This document shows positions 1 to 8,700 of a DNA stretch of 64,000 nt, one piece after another; positions within the stretch are counted from its first letter, which is position 1, and each line of letters begins with the position of its first letter. The position numbers were made by a program, and so were the translations under genes. Source of the stretch: Gammaproteobacteria bacterium (GTDB lineage: Bacteria; Pseudomonadota; Gammaproteobacteria; Thiohalomonadales; Thiohalomonadaceae); contig JAPHSX010000010.1 of assembly GCA_026196575.1 (NCBI GenBank), positions 27,011 to 91,010 of the forward strand, given 5' to 3'. The notes beneath the pieces were generated by a model, which was given only the letters and a program-made list of their open reading frames with translations, did no database searches and was not told the DNA's origin.

Positions 1-1769
1 GCCGCCTTGCGTGCGATGCGCCCCAGCTGTTTTTCCAGGTTGCGCACCCCGGCCTCGCGGGCGTAACCCTCAATCACTGCACGCAGTGCCGCCTCGGAGA
101 TCTTCAGCCTCCCCGGTTTGATCCCGGTGCGCTCCAGCAGGCGCGGCCACAGATGGTGCTGCGCAATGGCCAGCTTCTCCTCGGTGATGTAGCCGGAGAG
201 GCGAATCACCTCCATGCGGTCGAGCAGTGGGCCGGGGATGGTATCGAGCTGGTTGGCGGTGCAGACAAAGAGGGTCTTGGAGAGGTCGTACCGTACGTCG
301 AGGTAGTGGTCGAGAAAGTCCTGGTTCTGCTCCGGGTCCAGCACCTCCAGCAGTGCCGAGGCAGGGTCGCCCTGAAAGGAGGCGCCGATCTTGTCAATTT
401 CATCAAGCATTATCACCGGGTTGGAGCTGCCCGCCTCCTTGATCGCCTGAATGAACTTGCCGGGCATGGCGCCGATATAGGTGCGACGGTGGCCCTTGAT
501 CTCCGCCTCGTCGCGCATGCCGCCAAGGGAGAAACGGAAAAATTCCCGCCCCAAAGTGGTGGCGATGGAGCGTCCGATGGAGGTCTTGCCGACGCCGGGC
601 GGGCCGACCAGCAGGATGATGGAGCCGGAGACACCCCCCTTGAGACAACCGACCGCGAGAAACTCCAGGATGCGCTGTTTGACCTCCTCCAGGCCATCGT
701 GATCGGCATCCAGTACCTTGCGCGCACGCTTCAGGTCGAGGAGATCCTTGGTGCACTTGCCCCACGGCAGGTTGGTCATCCACTCCAGGTAGTTGCGGGT
801 CACCGTGTACTCCGGCGAACCGACCTCCAGCACGGAGAGCTTCTGCAGCTCCTCATCAATGCGTTGCTGTGCGTGTTGCGGTACCTCCAGCCCCTGCAGA
901 CGTTGCCCAAAGCGCTCCAGCTCGGCGGTGCGATCATCTTTCTCCAGCCCCAACTCCTTCTGGATCTCCTTGAGCTGTTCGCGCAGAAAAAATTCGCGCT
1001 GTTTTTTGTCCATGCGCTCTTCCAGGCGCGAGCGAATGCGGGTCTGGATCTTCGCCACCTCGAGCTCGTTCTTTAGCAGCACCAGCACCTTTTTCATGCG
1101 CGCCACGATAGGGATGGTCTCCAGAACCTGCTGCAACTCCTCTTTGCTGGCGGTGGTCAGGGTGGCGGCGAAATCGGAGAGCGGCGAGGGTTCGTTCGGG
1201 CCAAAACGGTTGAGGAAGTGTTTCAACTCCTCGCTGTAGAGAGGATTGAGCGGCAGCAGCTCCTTGATGGTATTGATCACCGCCATGGCGTAGGCGCGCA
1301 CCTCATCCTTCTCGCGTTTGTGGCTCCTCTCTTCCCCTGGATATTCCACCTGCACCTTGTAGGGTGGTTTTCTGGAGAGCCATTTCACAATGCGAAAACG
1401 CTCCAGACCCTCGGCGATAAACTGCAACTTGCCATCGGCGCGGGTGGGGTTGTGCAGGCGCACCACGCTGCCGGTAGTATAAAAGTCGTTGGCAGAGAGC
1501 TCCGTTAGTCTGTCGTTCTTGATCAGCACCAGCCCCGCCATGTGGTGCGTGCTCTCGCCGATCTTCTCTACCGATTCGAGCCACTGCTCTTCATCCATAA
1601 TCAGTGGGAACGCCTGCGCCGGAAAAAAGGGACGATCAAACAGGGGCAGCAGATAGAGTGTGGTGGGGAGTACGCTGGCGGGTACGGCAAGCTGTTTTTT
1701 CTTCTCTGGCGAATCCTGCGACTCCTCCGCGTCGATAATTTCCGCCTCTATCGAATCTTTGTCGCTCAT
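1..1769 (-). CDS. lon: Lon-type ATP-dependent protease, 3' end cut by window edge
   Basis: Reading leftward from ATG at 1769, 589 codons stay open to the window edge. The product is a Lon N-terminal substrate-binding domain (about residues 25-240), a coiled linker, and the AAA+ ATPase with Walker A GPPGVGKT at 389-396 and Walker B MLDEID at 454-459. The Ser-Lys protease domain would lie beyond base 1. Lon degrades misfolded and regulatory proteins in the cytoplasm. The N-terminus (LPTTLYLLPLFDRPFFPAQ) differs from E. coli Lon and resembles what I recall of the second Lon of Pseudomonas (AsrA type), so this may be a paralogue. I translated across the region and found no frameshift. The adjacent divergent gene encodes an H1-like protein. 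Confidence 0.93.
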   Translation of the reverse strand, partial: MSDKDSIEAEIIDAEESQDSPEKKKQLAVPASVLPTTLYLLPLFDRPFFPAQAFPLIMDEEQWLESVEKIGESTHHMAGLVLIKNDRLTELSANDFYTTGSVVRLHNPTRADGKLQFIAEGLERFRIVKWLSRKPPYKVQVEYPGEERSHKREKDEVRAYAMAVINTIKELLPLNPLYSEELKHFLNRFGPNEPSPLSDFAATLTTASKEELQQVLETIPIVARMKKVLVLLKNELEVAKIQTRIRSRLEERMDKKQREFFLREQLKEIQKELGLEKDDRTAELERFGQRLQGLEVPQHAQQRIDEELQKLSVLEVGSPEYTVTRNYLEWMTNLPWGKCTKDLLDLKRARKVLDADHDGLEEVKQRILEFLAVGCLKGGVSGSIILLVGPPGVGKTSIGRSIATTLGREFFRFSLGGMRDEAEIKGHRRTYIGAMPGKFIQAIKEAGSSNPVIMLDEIDKIGASFQGDPASALLEVLDPEQNQDFLDHYLDVRYDLSKTLFVCTANQLDTIPGPLLDRMEVIRLSGYITEEKLAIAQHHLWPRLLERTGIKPGRLKISEAALRAVIEGYAREAGVRNLEKQLGRIARKA

Positions 1770-2059
1770 CTGAAACCTCTCTTTCGTTATTCGTTTTGCA
1801 GAAAGTCTGTATGGAAGGTAGCTCTCGGTTCGTCGTTGCAAGGCATCGAAAAAATAAAATGATGCCAGCCAATAGTCGTTGACGTGCGGGCGATAGAACA
1901 AAATGAAAGAACAAATCGGCGAAAAAGCGCAAAATTTTCTGAAATTAAATAAAAATAATGGCAAAAAAGGCTTTTTTCCGGCAAATGCTTATGCATATTC
2001 GATAGTTATGTGCTTATAATTATGTCGTCGTTTTTATTATAGTTTGAAGGAGTCGTTAG
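1770..2059. other. Divergent AT-rich intergenic region between lon and the H1-like gene
   Basis: These 290 bases hold no gene I can support. The composition is clearly more AT-rich than the flanks, with a near-palindromic A6/T6 tract around 1959-1978. It must carry the promoters of two divergent genes. I could not identify a convincing heat-shock (sigma-32) promoter for lon. Confidence 0.5.
2015..2020 (+). promoter_or_regulatory. Candidate -10 box for the H1-like gene
   Basis: A perfect TATAAT lies 40 bases before the start codon, with a TG two bases upstream of the hexamer. No good -35 is present, so this is a weak call based on the -10 alone. Confidence 0.4.
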
Positions 2060-2566
2060 ATGGCACGTGTCAAGAAAGCTGCAACCAAAAAAAGTGTCGG
2101 CGTGAAGAAGGCTGTGCGTCGTGGTCGTCCGGCTGCGAAAAAAGCGGTTAAACAAGATGTGGTAAAGAGTAACGCCGCGCAGGGTGCGGCAGTGCGTCAT
2201 GCCAAGGCCGTTGCAGCGCTGGCCAAAGCCCAGCTTGCAGCCAACAAGGCCAGTGATGCACTGACGGCCGCACGCGTCAGGGCAAGGACCACCAAAACCG
2301 TTGCCGCCAAGGCTGCTGTAGTGAAGAAGGCTGAAGCTGCCGCTGTAGCCAAGGCTGCCCTTGCCGCCGCCAAATTCGAGGTAAAGATGGCGGCGGCGAT
2401 GTCTACCGTGCTGGCCAAGGTGGAGGCCGCTCAGGCCAAGGCCTACAATCGGGCAGTAGCCAAGGCCGTTGCCGCTGCCGAGAAGAGAGAGGCTAGGGCC
2501 ACCAAGGCCAAGGCTGCTCCGCGCAAGAAGCGTCGTGTAAAGCGTGCGGTGAAAAAGACAGCCTGA
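2060..2566 (+). CDS. Alanine/lysine-rich histone H1-like protein
   Basis: The protein has 168 residues, of which most are Ala, Lys, Val and Arg, arranged as repeated AKAA/KKA-type blocks with basic ends (ATKKSVGVKKAVRRGR near the N-terminus, APRKKRRVKRAVKKTA at the C-terminus) and a central Ala-rich helix (about residues 40-140). This matches the low-complexity composition of bacterial H1-like proteins such as AlgP of Pseudomonas and HC1 of chlamydiae, which bind DNA non-specifically. The start is supported by GAAGGAG seven bases before ATG. It is a single-gene unit followed by a terminator. Function in nucleoid organisation is inferred from composition only, since low-complexity sequence cannot prove homology. 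Confidence 0.75.
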   Translation: MARVKKAATKKSVGVKKAVRRGRPAAKKAVKQDVVKSNAAQGAAVRHAKAVAALAKAQLAANKASDALTAARVRARTTKTVAAKAAVVKKAEAAAVAKAALAAAKFEVKMAAAMSTVLAKVEAAQAKAYNRAVAKAVAAAEKREARATKAKAAPRKKRRVKRAVKKTA

Positions 2567-2591
2567 TTCACGGCTCTCTTAATAAGCGCAC

Positions 2592-2620
2592 AAAAAAGGC
2601 CGTCGAGAGACGGCCTTTTT
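2592..2620. terminator. Bidirectional intrinsic terminator between the H1-like gene and moeA
   Basis: Stem GGCCGTC (2598-2604) / GACGGCC (2609-2615) with loop GAGA, flanked by A6 on the left and T5 on the right, so it can end both converging transcripts. Confidence 0.9.
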
Positions 2621-2637
2621 GCGCTATCGATGGCTGG

Positions 2638-3909
2638 CTACCGGAACAGCCCCTCAAATGGTTCCACCTCTACCCAATCCCCCGCCTCTACCATTCCGCT
2701 CTCGGCGGGCAGATTAACAAAGCAGTTGGCCTGGCTCATGGAGCTGAGGATATGTGAGCCCTGATTACCGGTGGTGTGTACCCGCAGCTCGCCGTTCTCA
2801 TCGGGTTTCAGGATGCCGCGCTGAAAATCCTGGCGTCCAGGACGTTTTTTCAGTCTGTCGGCGGCGCGCACCCGTAAGCGCAACGGCTGGGTGGTGCCCT
2901 CGCCGCTGAGATAACGCAGGCTGGGCAGGACGATTTGGTAGAAGGTGGCCATCACCGCAACCGGATTGCCGGGCAGGCCGAAGAAGAGGGCGTTATTGAT
3001 GCTGCCGAAGGCGAGCGGTTTGCCGGGTTTCATTGCGATCTTCCAGAAGTCGACCTGGCCGAGGCGATCGAGGGTCTGTTTCACGAAATCGGCCTCGCCG
3101 ACCGAGACTCCGCCGCTGGTGATGAGCACATCGGCGATGGTGGAGGCGCTTTGAAAGGCCTCGCCAATCGCCTCGGCGTCGTCGCGGATCACCCCCATAT
3201 CGATATGTTCCACGCCGCTATCACGCAGCATGCCAAAGAGGCTGTAGCGGTTGCTGTCGTAGATCTGCCCCTCGCGCGGTTGCTCGCCGATGGAGCAGAG
3301 CTCATCGCCGGTGGAGAAGGTGGCGACACGCAGGCGGCGGCGTACCGTCACCTCGGCAATGCCGAGCGAGGCGAGCAGCCCCAGCTCCGGGGCGCGGATC
3401 TTCTGCCCCGGCATCAGCACCACGCCTCCCTTGGCGATATCCTCGCCGATGTGGCGCACATTCTCGCCGGCACGGCGGCCGCCCTCGATGGTGACCCGGT
3501 CGCCATCACGTCGCACCAGCTCCTGCATGACGACGGTGTCGGCCCCCTCGGGCACCATCGCCCCGGTCATGATGCGCACCGCCTGGCCCGGCTGCAGCCT
3601 GCCTGCATAGGGTATCCCGGCGAAGGAGCTGCCGATAACCTCCAGCGTCACCTCGCCGCTGGCGGGAAGGTCAGCGGCGAGGAGGGCGTAACCGTCCATC
3701 GCCGAGTTGATGTAGGCGGGGACATTGAGCGGAGAGATAACGGACTCGGCGACGATGCGCCGGTGCGCATCGCGCAGTGCGCAGCGCTCAAAGCCGCTGA
3801 TCGGGATAAGGGCGGCGCGAATGCGCTGCAACGCCTGGTCGACGCTCACCAACCCCTGCAGGCCGACGCTGTCGCAATCGGCCGGGATATTTTTCTCTTC
3901 TTTACTCAT
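2638..3909 (-). CDS. moeA: Molybdopterin molybdenumtransferase MoeA
   Basis: The 423-residue product inserts molybdate into adenylated molybdopterin to form molybdenum cofactor. Family motifs are PAYINSAMDGYA (64-75), STGDEL (199-204), GGVSVGEADF (266-275), MKPGKPLAFG (293-302) and GLPGNP (311-316); the domain IV tail follows. The frame is open upstream to 4155, but that part is shadow sequence over mobB. ATG at 3909 is chosen because it overlaps the mobB stop by 8 bases (ATGAGTAA), giving translational coupling, and matches the usual MoeA length. It is the last gene of mobA-mobB-moeA. Confidence 0.97.
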   Translation of the reverse strand: MSKEEKNIPADCDSVGLQGLVSVDQALQRIRAALIPISGFERCALRDAHRRIVAESVISPLNVPAYINSAMDGYALLAADLPASGEVTLEVIGSSFAGIPYAGRLQPGQAVRIMTGAMVPEGADTVVMQELVRRDGDRVTIEGGRRAGENVRHIGEDIAKGGVVLMPGQKIRAPELGLLASLGIAEVTVRRRLRVATFSTGDELCSIGEQPREGQIYDSNRYSLFGMLRDSGVEHIDMGVIRDDAEAIGEAFQSASTIADVLITSGGVSVGEADFVKQTLDRLGQVDFWKIAMKPGKPLAFGSINNALFFGLPGNPVAVMATFYQIVLPSLRYLSGEGTTQPLRLRVRAADRLKKRPGRQDFQRGILKPDENGELRVHTTGNQGSHILSSMSQANCFVNLPAESGMVEAGDWVEVEPFEGLFR

Positions 3910-4462
3910 AACGGTACCTGTTGTTGGTGGGTTTTCTCTGTTGTGCGACCCAGCCGACGACAAAGTCGGCGATGGCGGCGATGTCATTGATATCGAGCAG
4001 CGGGATCGCGGGCTTGGTTGGGGGGGCGTTGTCACAGGCAAGGGCGATAATGTTTTTATCCTGCGGATGGAGTAGCGGCTTGCCGAGTTCACGACGCCAT
4101 AGCTCGACCTTGGGAAAGTGGGCGTGCTTGAAACCCTCGATGAGCAGCAGATCAAAACAGTCGGGGTCGAGGTGCGGCAGAAGCTCTGCCAGTTCTGGCT
4201 CGTCGCGAGGCAGGGTGTGCTCGGTGACCAGCGCCCAGCGCTTGGCGGAGGCGACCATTACCTGTGTCGCCCCTGCCTGGCGCAGGCGGTAGCTGTCCTT
4301 GCCGGGGGTGTCGATGTCAAAATCGTGATGGGCGTGTTTAATCAATGCGATGCGCAGACCGCGTGCGCGCAGTGCCGGGATCAACTGCTCCAGCAGGGTG
4401 GTCTTGCCGGTGCCGCTATAGGCGACGAAGCCGAGCAGGGGGCGGGAAAACTCAGCCAGCAC
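3902..4462 (-). CDS. mobB: Molybdopterin-guanine dinucleotide biosynthesis adaptor MobB
   Basis: The 186-residue P-loop protein has YSGTGKTT at 15-22 and the family motif LIEGFK at 107-112. MobB binds GTP and assists MobA in making the guanine dinucleotide form of molybdenum cofactor. It starts 11 bases inside the mobA 3' end and its stop overlaps the moeA start, so the three genes form one tightly coupled operon. Length fits the family. Confidence 0.95.
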   Translation of the reverse strand: MLAEFSRPLLGFVAYSGTGKTTLLEQLIPALRARGLRIALIKHAHHDFDIDTPGKDSYRLRQAGATQVMVASAKRWALVTEHTLPRDEPELAELLPHLDPDCFDLLLIEGFKHAHFPKVELWRRELGKPLLHPQDKNIIALACDNAPPTKPAIPLLDINDIAAIADFVVGWVAQQRKPTNNRYRYE

Positions 4463-5060
4463 GGTGTTGCAGCCGCTGTTGCAGTGCCGCCAGTTGTTCC
4501 GGCGTATTGATGTTCATGAAGGCCTCTGGCTGATCGGAAAAATCGGCGCTGCAGTGGGACACGCTGTAGAACCAGTCATGCACCTTGCGCCCGCCGTCGG
4601 CAAGGTAGCTGTGCAGTCCGGCCAGCAGGTGACGTTTCACCAGCAGCACCACCGGATGGAGGCGCTCGCCGTCGGTTACGGTGCAGGCATCGGCGCCCTC
4701 CTGCTCCATTGTCCGCAGCATCCGTGCAACCAGATCCAGAGGCAGCAGTGGGGCGTCGCAGGGGACGCTGAGCAGATAGTCACTGTTGCTCTGCTCCAGT
4801 GCACTCACCACGCCGGCCAGTGGCCCCAGGCCACCGCTAAGGGTGTCTGTAATCAGCGGATAACCGAACTGCGCATAGTTGCTCTGGCTGCGATTGCAGT
4901 TGAGCAACAGGGAGGGGGATTGCGGGAGAAGGCGTTCAATGACGTGCGCGATTAGCGGCTTGCCATTGAGTTCAATCAGCCCCTTGTCCTCACCGCCCAT
5001 GCGCCGTGCGGCGCCGCCCGCGAGAATGACTGTGGTAATGCTGGGTTGAGATTGTTGCAT
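4452..5060 (-). CDS. mobA: Molybdenum cofactor guanylyltransferase MobA
   Basis: The 202-residue protein begins with the nucleotidyltransferase signature LAGGAARRMGGEDKG (13-27) and continues with SVPCDAPLL, typical of MobA. It transfers GMP from GTP to molybdopterin to form MGD, needed by DMSO-reductase-family enzymes such as nitrate reductase and formate dehydrogenase. First gene of the leftward mobA-mobB-moeA operon. The upstream 190 bases are shared with a divergent small gene. Confidence 0.96.
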   Translation of the reverse strand: MQQSQPSITTVILAGGAARRMGGEDKGLIELNGKPLIAHVIERLLPQSPSLLLNCNRSQSNYAQFGYPLITDTLSGGLGPLAGVVSALEQSNSDYLLSVPCDAPLLPLDLVARMLRTMEQEGADACTVTDGERLHPVVLLVKRHLLAGLHSYLADGGRKVHDWFYSVSHCSADFSDQPEAFMNINTPEQLAALQQRLQHRAG

Positions 5061-5188
5061 GGCGCCTCGAATTGCTTGAAGTGACCGGTGTTCGAGGGCT
5101 GCGATTCTACCATGGCTGTGCGGCGCGTGTTGCTACCCCTTGTGGGGTAAGCGCGTGCCGGGCGATGGTGACACGATGATGGTCGGCC

Positions 5189-5217
5189 TTGGCATTGAAG
5201 TGAAACAACCCTATGAT
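5189..5217 (+). promoter_or_regulatory. Sigma-70 promoter of the small rod-like gene
   Basis: TTGGCA (5189-5194), a 17-base spacer and TATGAT (5212-5217). The ATG at 5213 lies inside the -10 box, so the coding start must be further down, at 5252. Confidence 0.65.
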
Positions 5218-5251
5218 TGAGGCAGGTGGTTATCAAGCAGGGGGTGCACTG

Positions 5252-5479
5252 ATGGAAGTAAAGACCGCATTTGGCAGCGCGATTTCCGGCATGCAGCGTG
5301 GTATGCAGGGGTTGGAGCGTAACGCCGACGAGATCGCCAGGGCCTCCACGGGGGAGGGTCGTGATATTGCACAGCCACTGGTCGAGAGTCATATCAACCA
5401 GCTGCAGGTTGAGGCCAGTGCCAGGATGGCAAGTACCCTGGACGACACCATCGGTTCACTGCTGGATGAGATGGCGTGA
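5252..5479 (+). CDS. Small protein with flagellar rod-like amphipathic ends, function unknown
   Basis: 75 residues from ATG 5252, preceded by a G5 run nine bases upstream. An in-frame ATG at 5213 is rejected because it sits in the promoter -10. The N-terminal part (SAISGMQRGMQGLERNADEIA, residues about 8-28) and the C-terminal part (VESHINQLQVEASARMAS, about 42-60, ending LLDEMA) are two amphipathic helices joined by a short linker. That pattern resembles the D0 helices of flagellar rod/hook proteins (FlgB, FlgC) without a core domain. There is no signal peptide and no flagellar neighbour. A link to flagella is inference from the heptad pattern only. Confidence 0.65.
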   Translation: MEVKTAFGSAISGMQRGMQGLERNADEIARASTGEGRDIAQPLVESHINQLQVEASARMASTLDDTIGSLLDEMA

Positions 5480-5593
5480 CCATCTGTTGATCTCCCGGCC
5501 AAACCGCTGAGGGCACAGGGTGCGCTGCCTCAGCGTGCTCACCGTTATATCCCACATTCTCGATACACCCTTCCGCATAACTCTCCAACCGCG

Positions 5594-6706
5594 TCAGCCT
5601 TTGCCATGCGCCTCACGGGCGGCGTCCTGCCGGCCAACTGCCCACTCAATGTGTTCAGCCACCAGCGCCGAGGGGTGTGTTTGCTGACGTTGTAGCGCTT
5701 CGACAATGGCGCTGTCGTATGGCGCATTGCCCATGGCCACGGCGATATTGCGCTGCCACGCCTCATGGCCGATGCGGCGGATCGCCGAGCCTTCGGTATT
5801 GTGCAAAAAGGTCGCCTCGTCCCATGCGAGGAGCTCGACCAGGCTGCTGTGGTCGAGGTGGTGGCGCGGCAGAAAATCGGCTTGTGCGGTGAGGGTGGCA
5901 AAGCGGTTCCATGGGCAGGCGAGCTGGCAGTCGTCACAGCCGTAGATGCGGTTGCCGATGAGCGGGCGCAGCGCCAGCGGGATCGCCCCCTTGTGTTCGA
6001 TGGTGAGGTAGGAGATGCAGCGGCGGGCATCAACCACGTAGGGCTCCACGATGGCGGCGGTGGGGCAGATATCGATGCAGGCGCTGCAACGGCCACAGTG
6101 CGCCTCGACCGGGGTGGTGGCAGGGAGCGGCAGGGTGGTGTAGATCTCGCCCAGAAAGAACCAGGAGCCGGCCTCGCGGCAGAGAACCATGGAGTGTTTA
6201 CCGACCCACCCCAGCCCCGCCTGTTGCGCCAGTGGCTTCTCCAGTACCGGGGCGCTGTCGACAAATACCCGATAGCCGAATTCGCCGATCTCGTCAGTTA
6301 TTCGATGCGCCAGCTGTTGCAGCCGCTTGCGCATCATCTTGTGGTAGTCGCGCCCCAGGGCGTAGCGCGAGACGTAGCCCCTGCGGCCGTCCTCCAGGGT
6401 GGTGATGGCCTGCGCCATCGATTCGGGCAGGTAGGCCATGCGTACGCTGATCACGCTCAGGGTGCCCGGCTCCAGCTCCGCGGGGCGGCTGCGTTTGGTG
6501 CCGTGGTGCGCCATGTAGCCCATCTCGCCGTGATAACCCTGTGCCAGCCAGCGATTGAGTGCCGCCTCGGCCGCATCGAGTGAGACACCGCTCACCCCCA
6601 GCTGCGAGAAGCCGAGCTCCTCGCCCCAGCGGTGAATTTGGTCGAGCAGTTGAGTGGTATCGAAATGGTTCTGTGTGGGGCGCATTACCGATATGATACC
6701 TGCCAT
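5594..6706 (-). CDS. queG: Epoxyqueuosine reductase QueG
   Basis: The 370-residue protein reduces epoxyqueuosine to queuosine in tRNA (cobalamin-dependent, last step of queuosine synthesis). Two 4Fe-4S clusters are encoded: CGRCSACIDIC (C204, C207, C210, C214) and CDDCQLAC (C257, C260, C264) with C230. The N-terminal cobalamin-binding part precedes them. The ATG at 6706 shares two bases with the ATG of the divergent nnr; an internal ATG at 6685 would give 363 residues and avoid the overlap. Neither has a strong ribosome-binding site. Confidence 0.96.
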   Translation of the reverse strand: MAGIISVMRPTQNHFDTTQLLDQIHRWGEELGFSQLGVSGVSLDAAEAALNRWLAQGYHGEMGYMAHHGTKRSRPAELEPGTLSVISVRMAYLPESMAQAITTLEDGRRGYVSRYALGRDYHKMMRKRLQQLAHRITDEIGEFGYRVFVDSAPVLEKPLAQQAGLGWVGKHSMVLCREAGSWFFLGEIYTTLPLPATTPVEAHCGRCSACIDICPTAAIVEPYVVDARRCISYLTIEHKGAIPLALRPLIGNRIYGCDDCQLACPWNRFATLTAQADFLPRHHLDHSSLVELLAWDEATFLHNTEGSAIRRIGHEAWQRNIAVAMGNAPYDSAIVEALQRQQTHPSALVAEHIEWAVGRQDAAREAHGKG

Positions 6707-8183
6707 GACGAAATTACCCTATGCCCTCTACCGGGCCGCACAGCTGCGCGAGCTGGATCGCCTCGCGATCGACTATTACGGTATCTCCGGCAACACGCTG
6801 ATGGGTGCCGCCGGGCAGGCGCTGTTTGACGAGATCCGGCGCAGCTTTCCGCGTGCCCGCAGCCTTGCCTTTCTATGCGGTGGTGGCAATAACGGTGGCG
6901 ATGGCTATGTGACCGCGCGGCTGGCACGCCAGGCGGGGTTCACCGTAGAGCTGCACCATCTGGTCGACCCGGGCGAGCTGCAGGGCGAGGCGCGTCATGC
7001 CTGTGACGAGGCAATCGCCGCCGGGGTCTCGATGATCAACTACGACGGCCAGGCACTGGATGGCTTTGACCTTATCGTCGATGCGCTGCTGGGCACCGGT
7101 CTCAATGCCCCGGTGGAGGGGGTGTGGCGCGAGGCGATCGAGGCGATCAACGCCGCGGCCACGCCGGTGATTGCCGCCGATATTCCCTCCGGACTGCATG
7201 CCGATAATGGCCGGGTGATGGGGGCGGCGGTGCGCGCCGATGTCACCGTCTGCTTTGTTGGGCTGAAGCGTGGCATGTTTACCGCCGCCGGCCCGGATCA
7301 CTGCGGCAAACTTCGCCTTGCCACGCTGGGCCTGCCGCATGAGGTCTATAAACACCTCCCAGCCTGTGCCGAGCGGCTCGACTACGAGGCGGTGCGCCCG
7401 CTGCTGGTCAGGCGCGCGCGCAACAGCCACAAGGGTGATTTTGGCCATCTGCTGGTGATTGGCGGCGATCACGGCATGAGCGGGGCGGTACGCCTGGCCG
7501 CCGAGGCAGCAGCGCGTTGTGGTGCCGGCCTGGTGAGCGTGGCGACCCGCGCTGTGCACGTGGCGGCCATTACCGCCGTCCGCCCCGAGTTGATGTGCCA
7601 CGGCGTGGAGCAGGCGAGTGAGCTTGCTCCGCTGTTGCGGCGTGCCACGGTGGTGGTGATTGGCCCCGGCCTGGGGCAGCAGGGGTGGGGGCGCGCCCTG
7701 TTGTCGCGGGTGCTCGATTGTGCCCTGCCGCTGGTGGTCGATGCCGATGCCCTCAATCTGCTCGCGGTGCAGCCCTACTTCCACGATAAGTGGGTGCTTA
7801 CCCCGCACCCCGGTGAGGCGGCGCGACTGCTCGGTTGTACCGCCGATGAGGTGCAGCAGGAGCGCTTCAGTAGTGCCGCCTCCATCGCCGCCAGTTACGG
7901 TGGCGTGGTGGTGTTGAAGGGTGCCGGCAGTGTGGTCGAGGCACTGGGCGGTGCGCCTGCCGTCTGTGATGCGGGCAATCCCGGGATGGCCAGCGGCGGC
8001 ATGGGGGATCTGCTCGGCGGCGTGATTGGCGCCCTTATCGCGCAGGGGCTGGGGCTGGAGCAGGCGGCCCGCGCCGGGGTGACGCTGCACGCCGAGGCGG
8101 CGGATCGCGCGGCGGCCGAGGGCGAGCGCGGTCTGCTCGCCAGTGACCTGCTCTCACCGCTGCGTAGTTTGTGCAATCCCTGA
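6705..8183 (+). CDS. nnr: Bifunctional NAD(P)H-hydrate epimerase / ADP-dependent dehydratase Nnr
   Basis: 492 residues from ATG 6705. The N-terminal YjeF_N epimerase domain (about 1-210) has GGGNNGGDG at 59-67. The C-terminal ribokinase-like dehydratase domain (about 225-490) has HKGDFGHLLVIGG and the ATP-site motif GGMGDLLGG (431-439). Together they repair damaged NAD(P)H hydrates. ATGs at 6693 and 6705 are both possible; 6705 fits the family start (MTKLPYALYRAAQLRELD). It is followed six bases later by tsaE, the usual gammaproteobacterial order. Confidence 0.95.
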   Translation: MTKLPYALYRAAQLRELDRLAIDYYGISGNTLMGAAGQALFDEIRRSFPRARSLAFLCGGGNNGGDGYVTARLARQAGFTVELHHLVDPGELQGEARHACDEAIAAGVSMINYDGQALDGFDLIVDALLGTGLNAPVEGVWREAIEAINAAATPVIAADIPSGLHADNGRVMGAAVRADVTVCFVGLKRGMFTAAGPDHCGKLRLATLGLPHEVYKHLPACAERLDYEAVRPLLVRRARNSHKGDFGHLLVIGGDHGMSGAVRLAAEAAARCGAGLVSVATRAVHVAAITAVRPELMCHGVEQASELAPLLRRATVVVIGPGLGQQGWGRALLSRVLDCALPLVVDADALNLLAVQPYFHDKWVLTPHPGEAARLLGCTADEVQQERFSSAASIAASYGGVVVLKGAGSVVEALGGAPAVCDAGNPGMASGGMGDLLGGVIGALIAQGLGLEQAARAGVTLHAEAADRAAAEGERGLLASDLLSPLRSLCNP

Positions 8184-8189
8184 GCCGCG

Positions 8190-8657
8190 ATGAAACTCCC
8201 TCTGCTGTTTCTCCCCGATAGTGAGGCAATGGAGTCCCTTGGGGCCCGCCTTGCCGCCTGTACCACGGGTGGCGAGTCGCTCTATCTTTATGGCGATCTG
8301 GGGGCGGGCAAGACCACACTGGTGCGGGGTTTTCTGCGTGCCCTCGGTCATCAGGGGGCGGTAAAAAGCCCTACCTACACCCTGGTCGAGCCCTATGAGC
8401 TGGGGCGGCGCCGTCTCTACCACTTCGATCTCTACCGCCTTGGTGAGCCGGAGGAGCTGGAGTATATGGGGATCCGTGACTACCTCGACGGCGAGGCGGT
8501 GCTGTTGGTGGAGTGGCCGCAGCGGGGGGCGGGGGTGTTGCCCGCTGCCGACCTTGAGATCACCATCGATTACGTTGACGGTGGTCGCCAGCTCCTTCTG
8601 GGCAGCCACACCGCGAGGGGGGAGAGGGTGCTGCGCTGCATCGCGGAGAATGGATAG
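8190..8657 (+). CDS. tsaE: tRNA threonylcarbamoyladenosine biosynthesis ATPase TsaE
   Basis: 155 residues with Walker [10 protein letters not shown] (35-43), [10 protein letters not shown] and HFDLYRL, all typical of TsaE. It is the ATPase that drives the TsaD-TsaB complex making t6A37 in tRNAs that read ANN codons. Six bases separate it from nnr, so the two are probably co-transcribed. amiB follows after 123 AT-rich bases. Confidence 0.96.
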   Translation: MKLPLLFLPDSEAMESLGARLAACTTGGESLYLYGDLGAGKTTLVRGFLRALGHQGAVKSPTYTLVEPYELGRRRLYHFDLYRLGEPEELEYMGIRDYLDGEAVLLVEWPQRGAGVLPAADLEITIDYVDGGRQLLLGSHTARGERVLRCIAENG

Positions 8658-8700
8658 TGACTTGATTTTTCTGATATTTCCTTTAAAGTTAGAATCATAA

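Noticed and set aside
1..1769. Possible frameshift in lon, because small frames on the same strand overlap it
   Set aside because: Translation of the frame from 1769 is continuous through the ATPase motifs to the window edge.
3910..4155. In-frame N-terminal extension of moeA
   Set aside because: It overlaps mobB in another frame. ATG 3909 is coupled to the mobB stop and fits the family.
5181..5205. Possible sigma-54 promoter (TGGCATTG..) before the rod-like gene
   Set aside because: The -12 TTGC element is absent, whereas a sigma-70 pair with a 17-base spacer fits.
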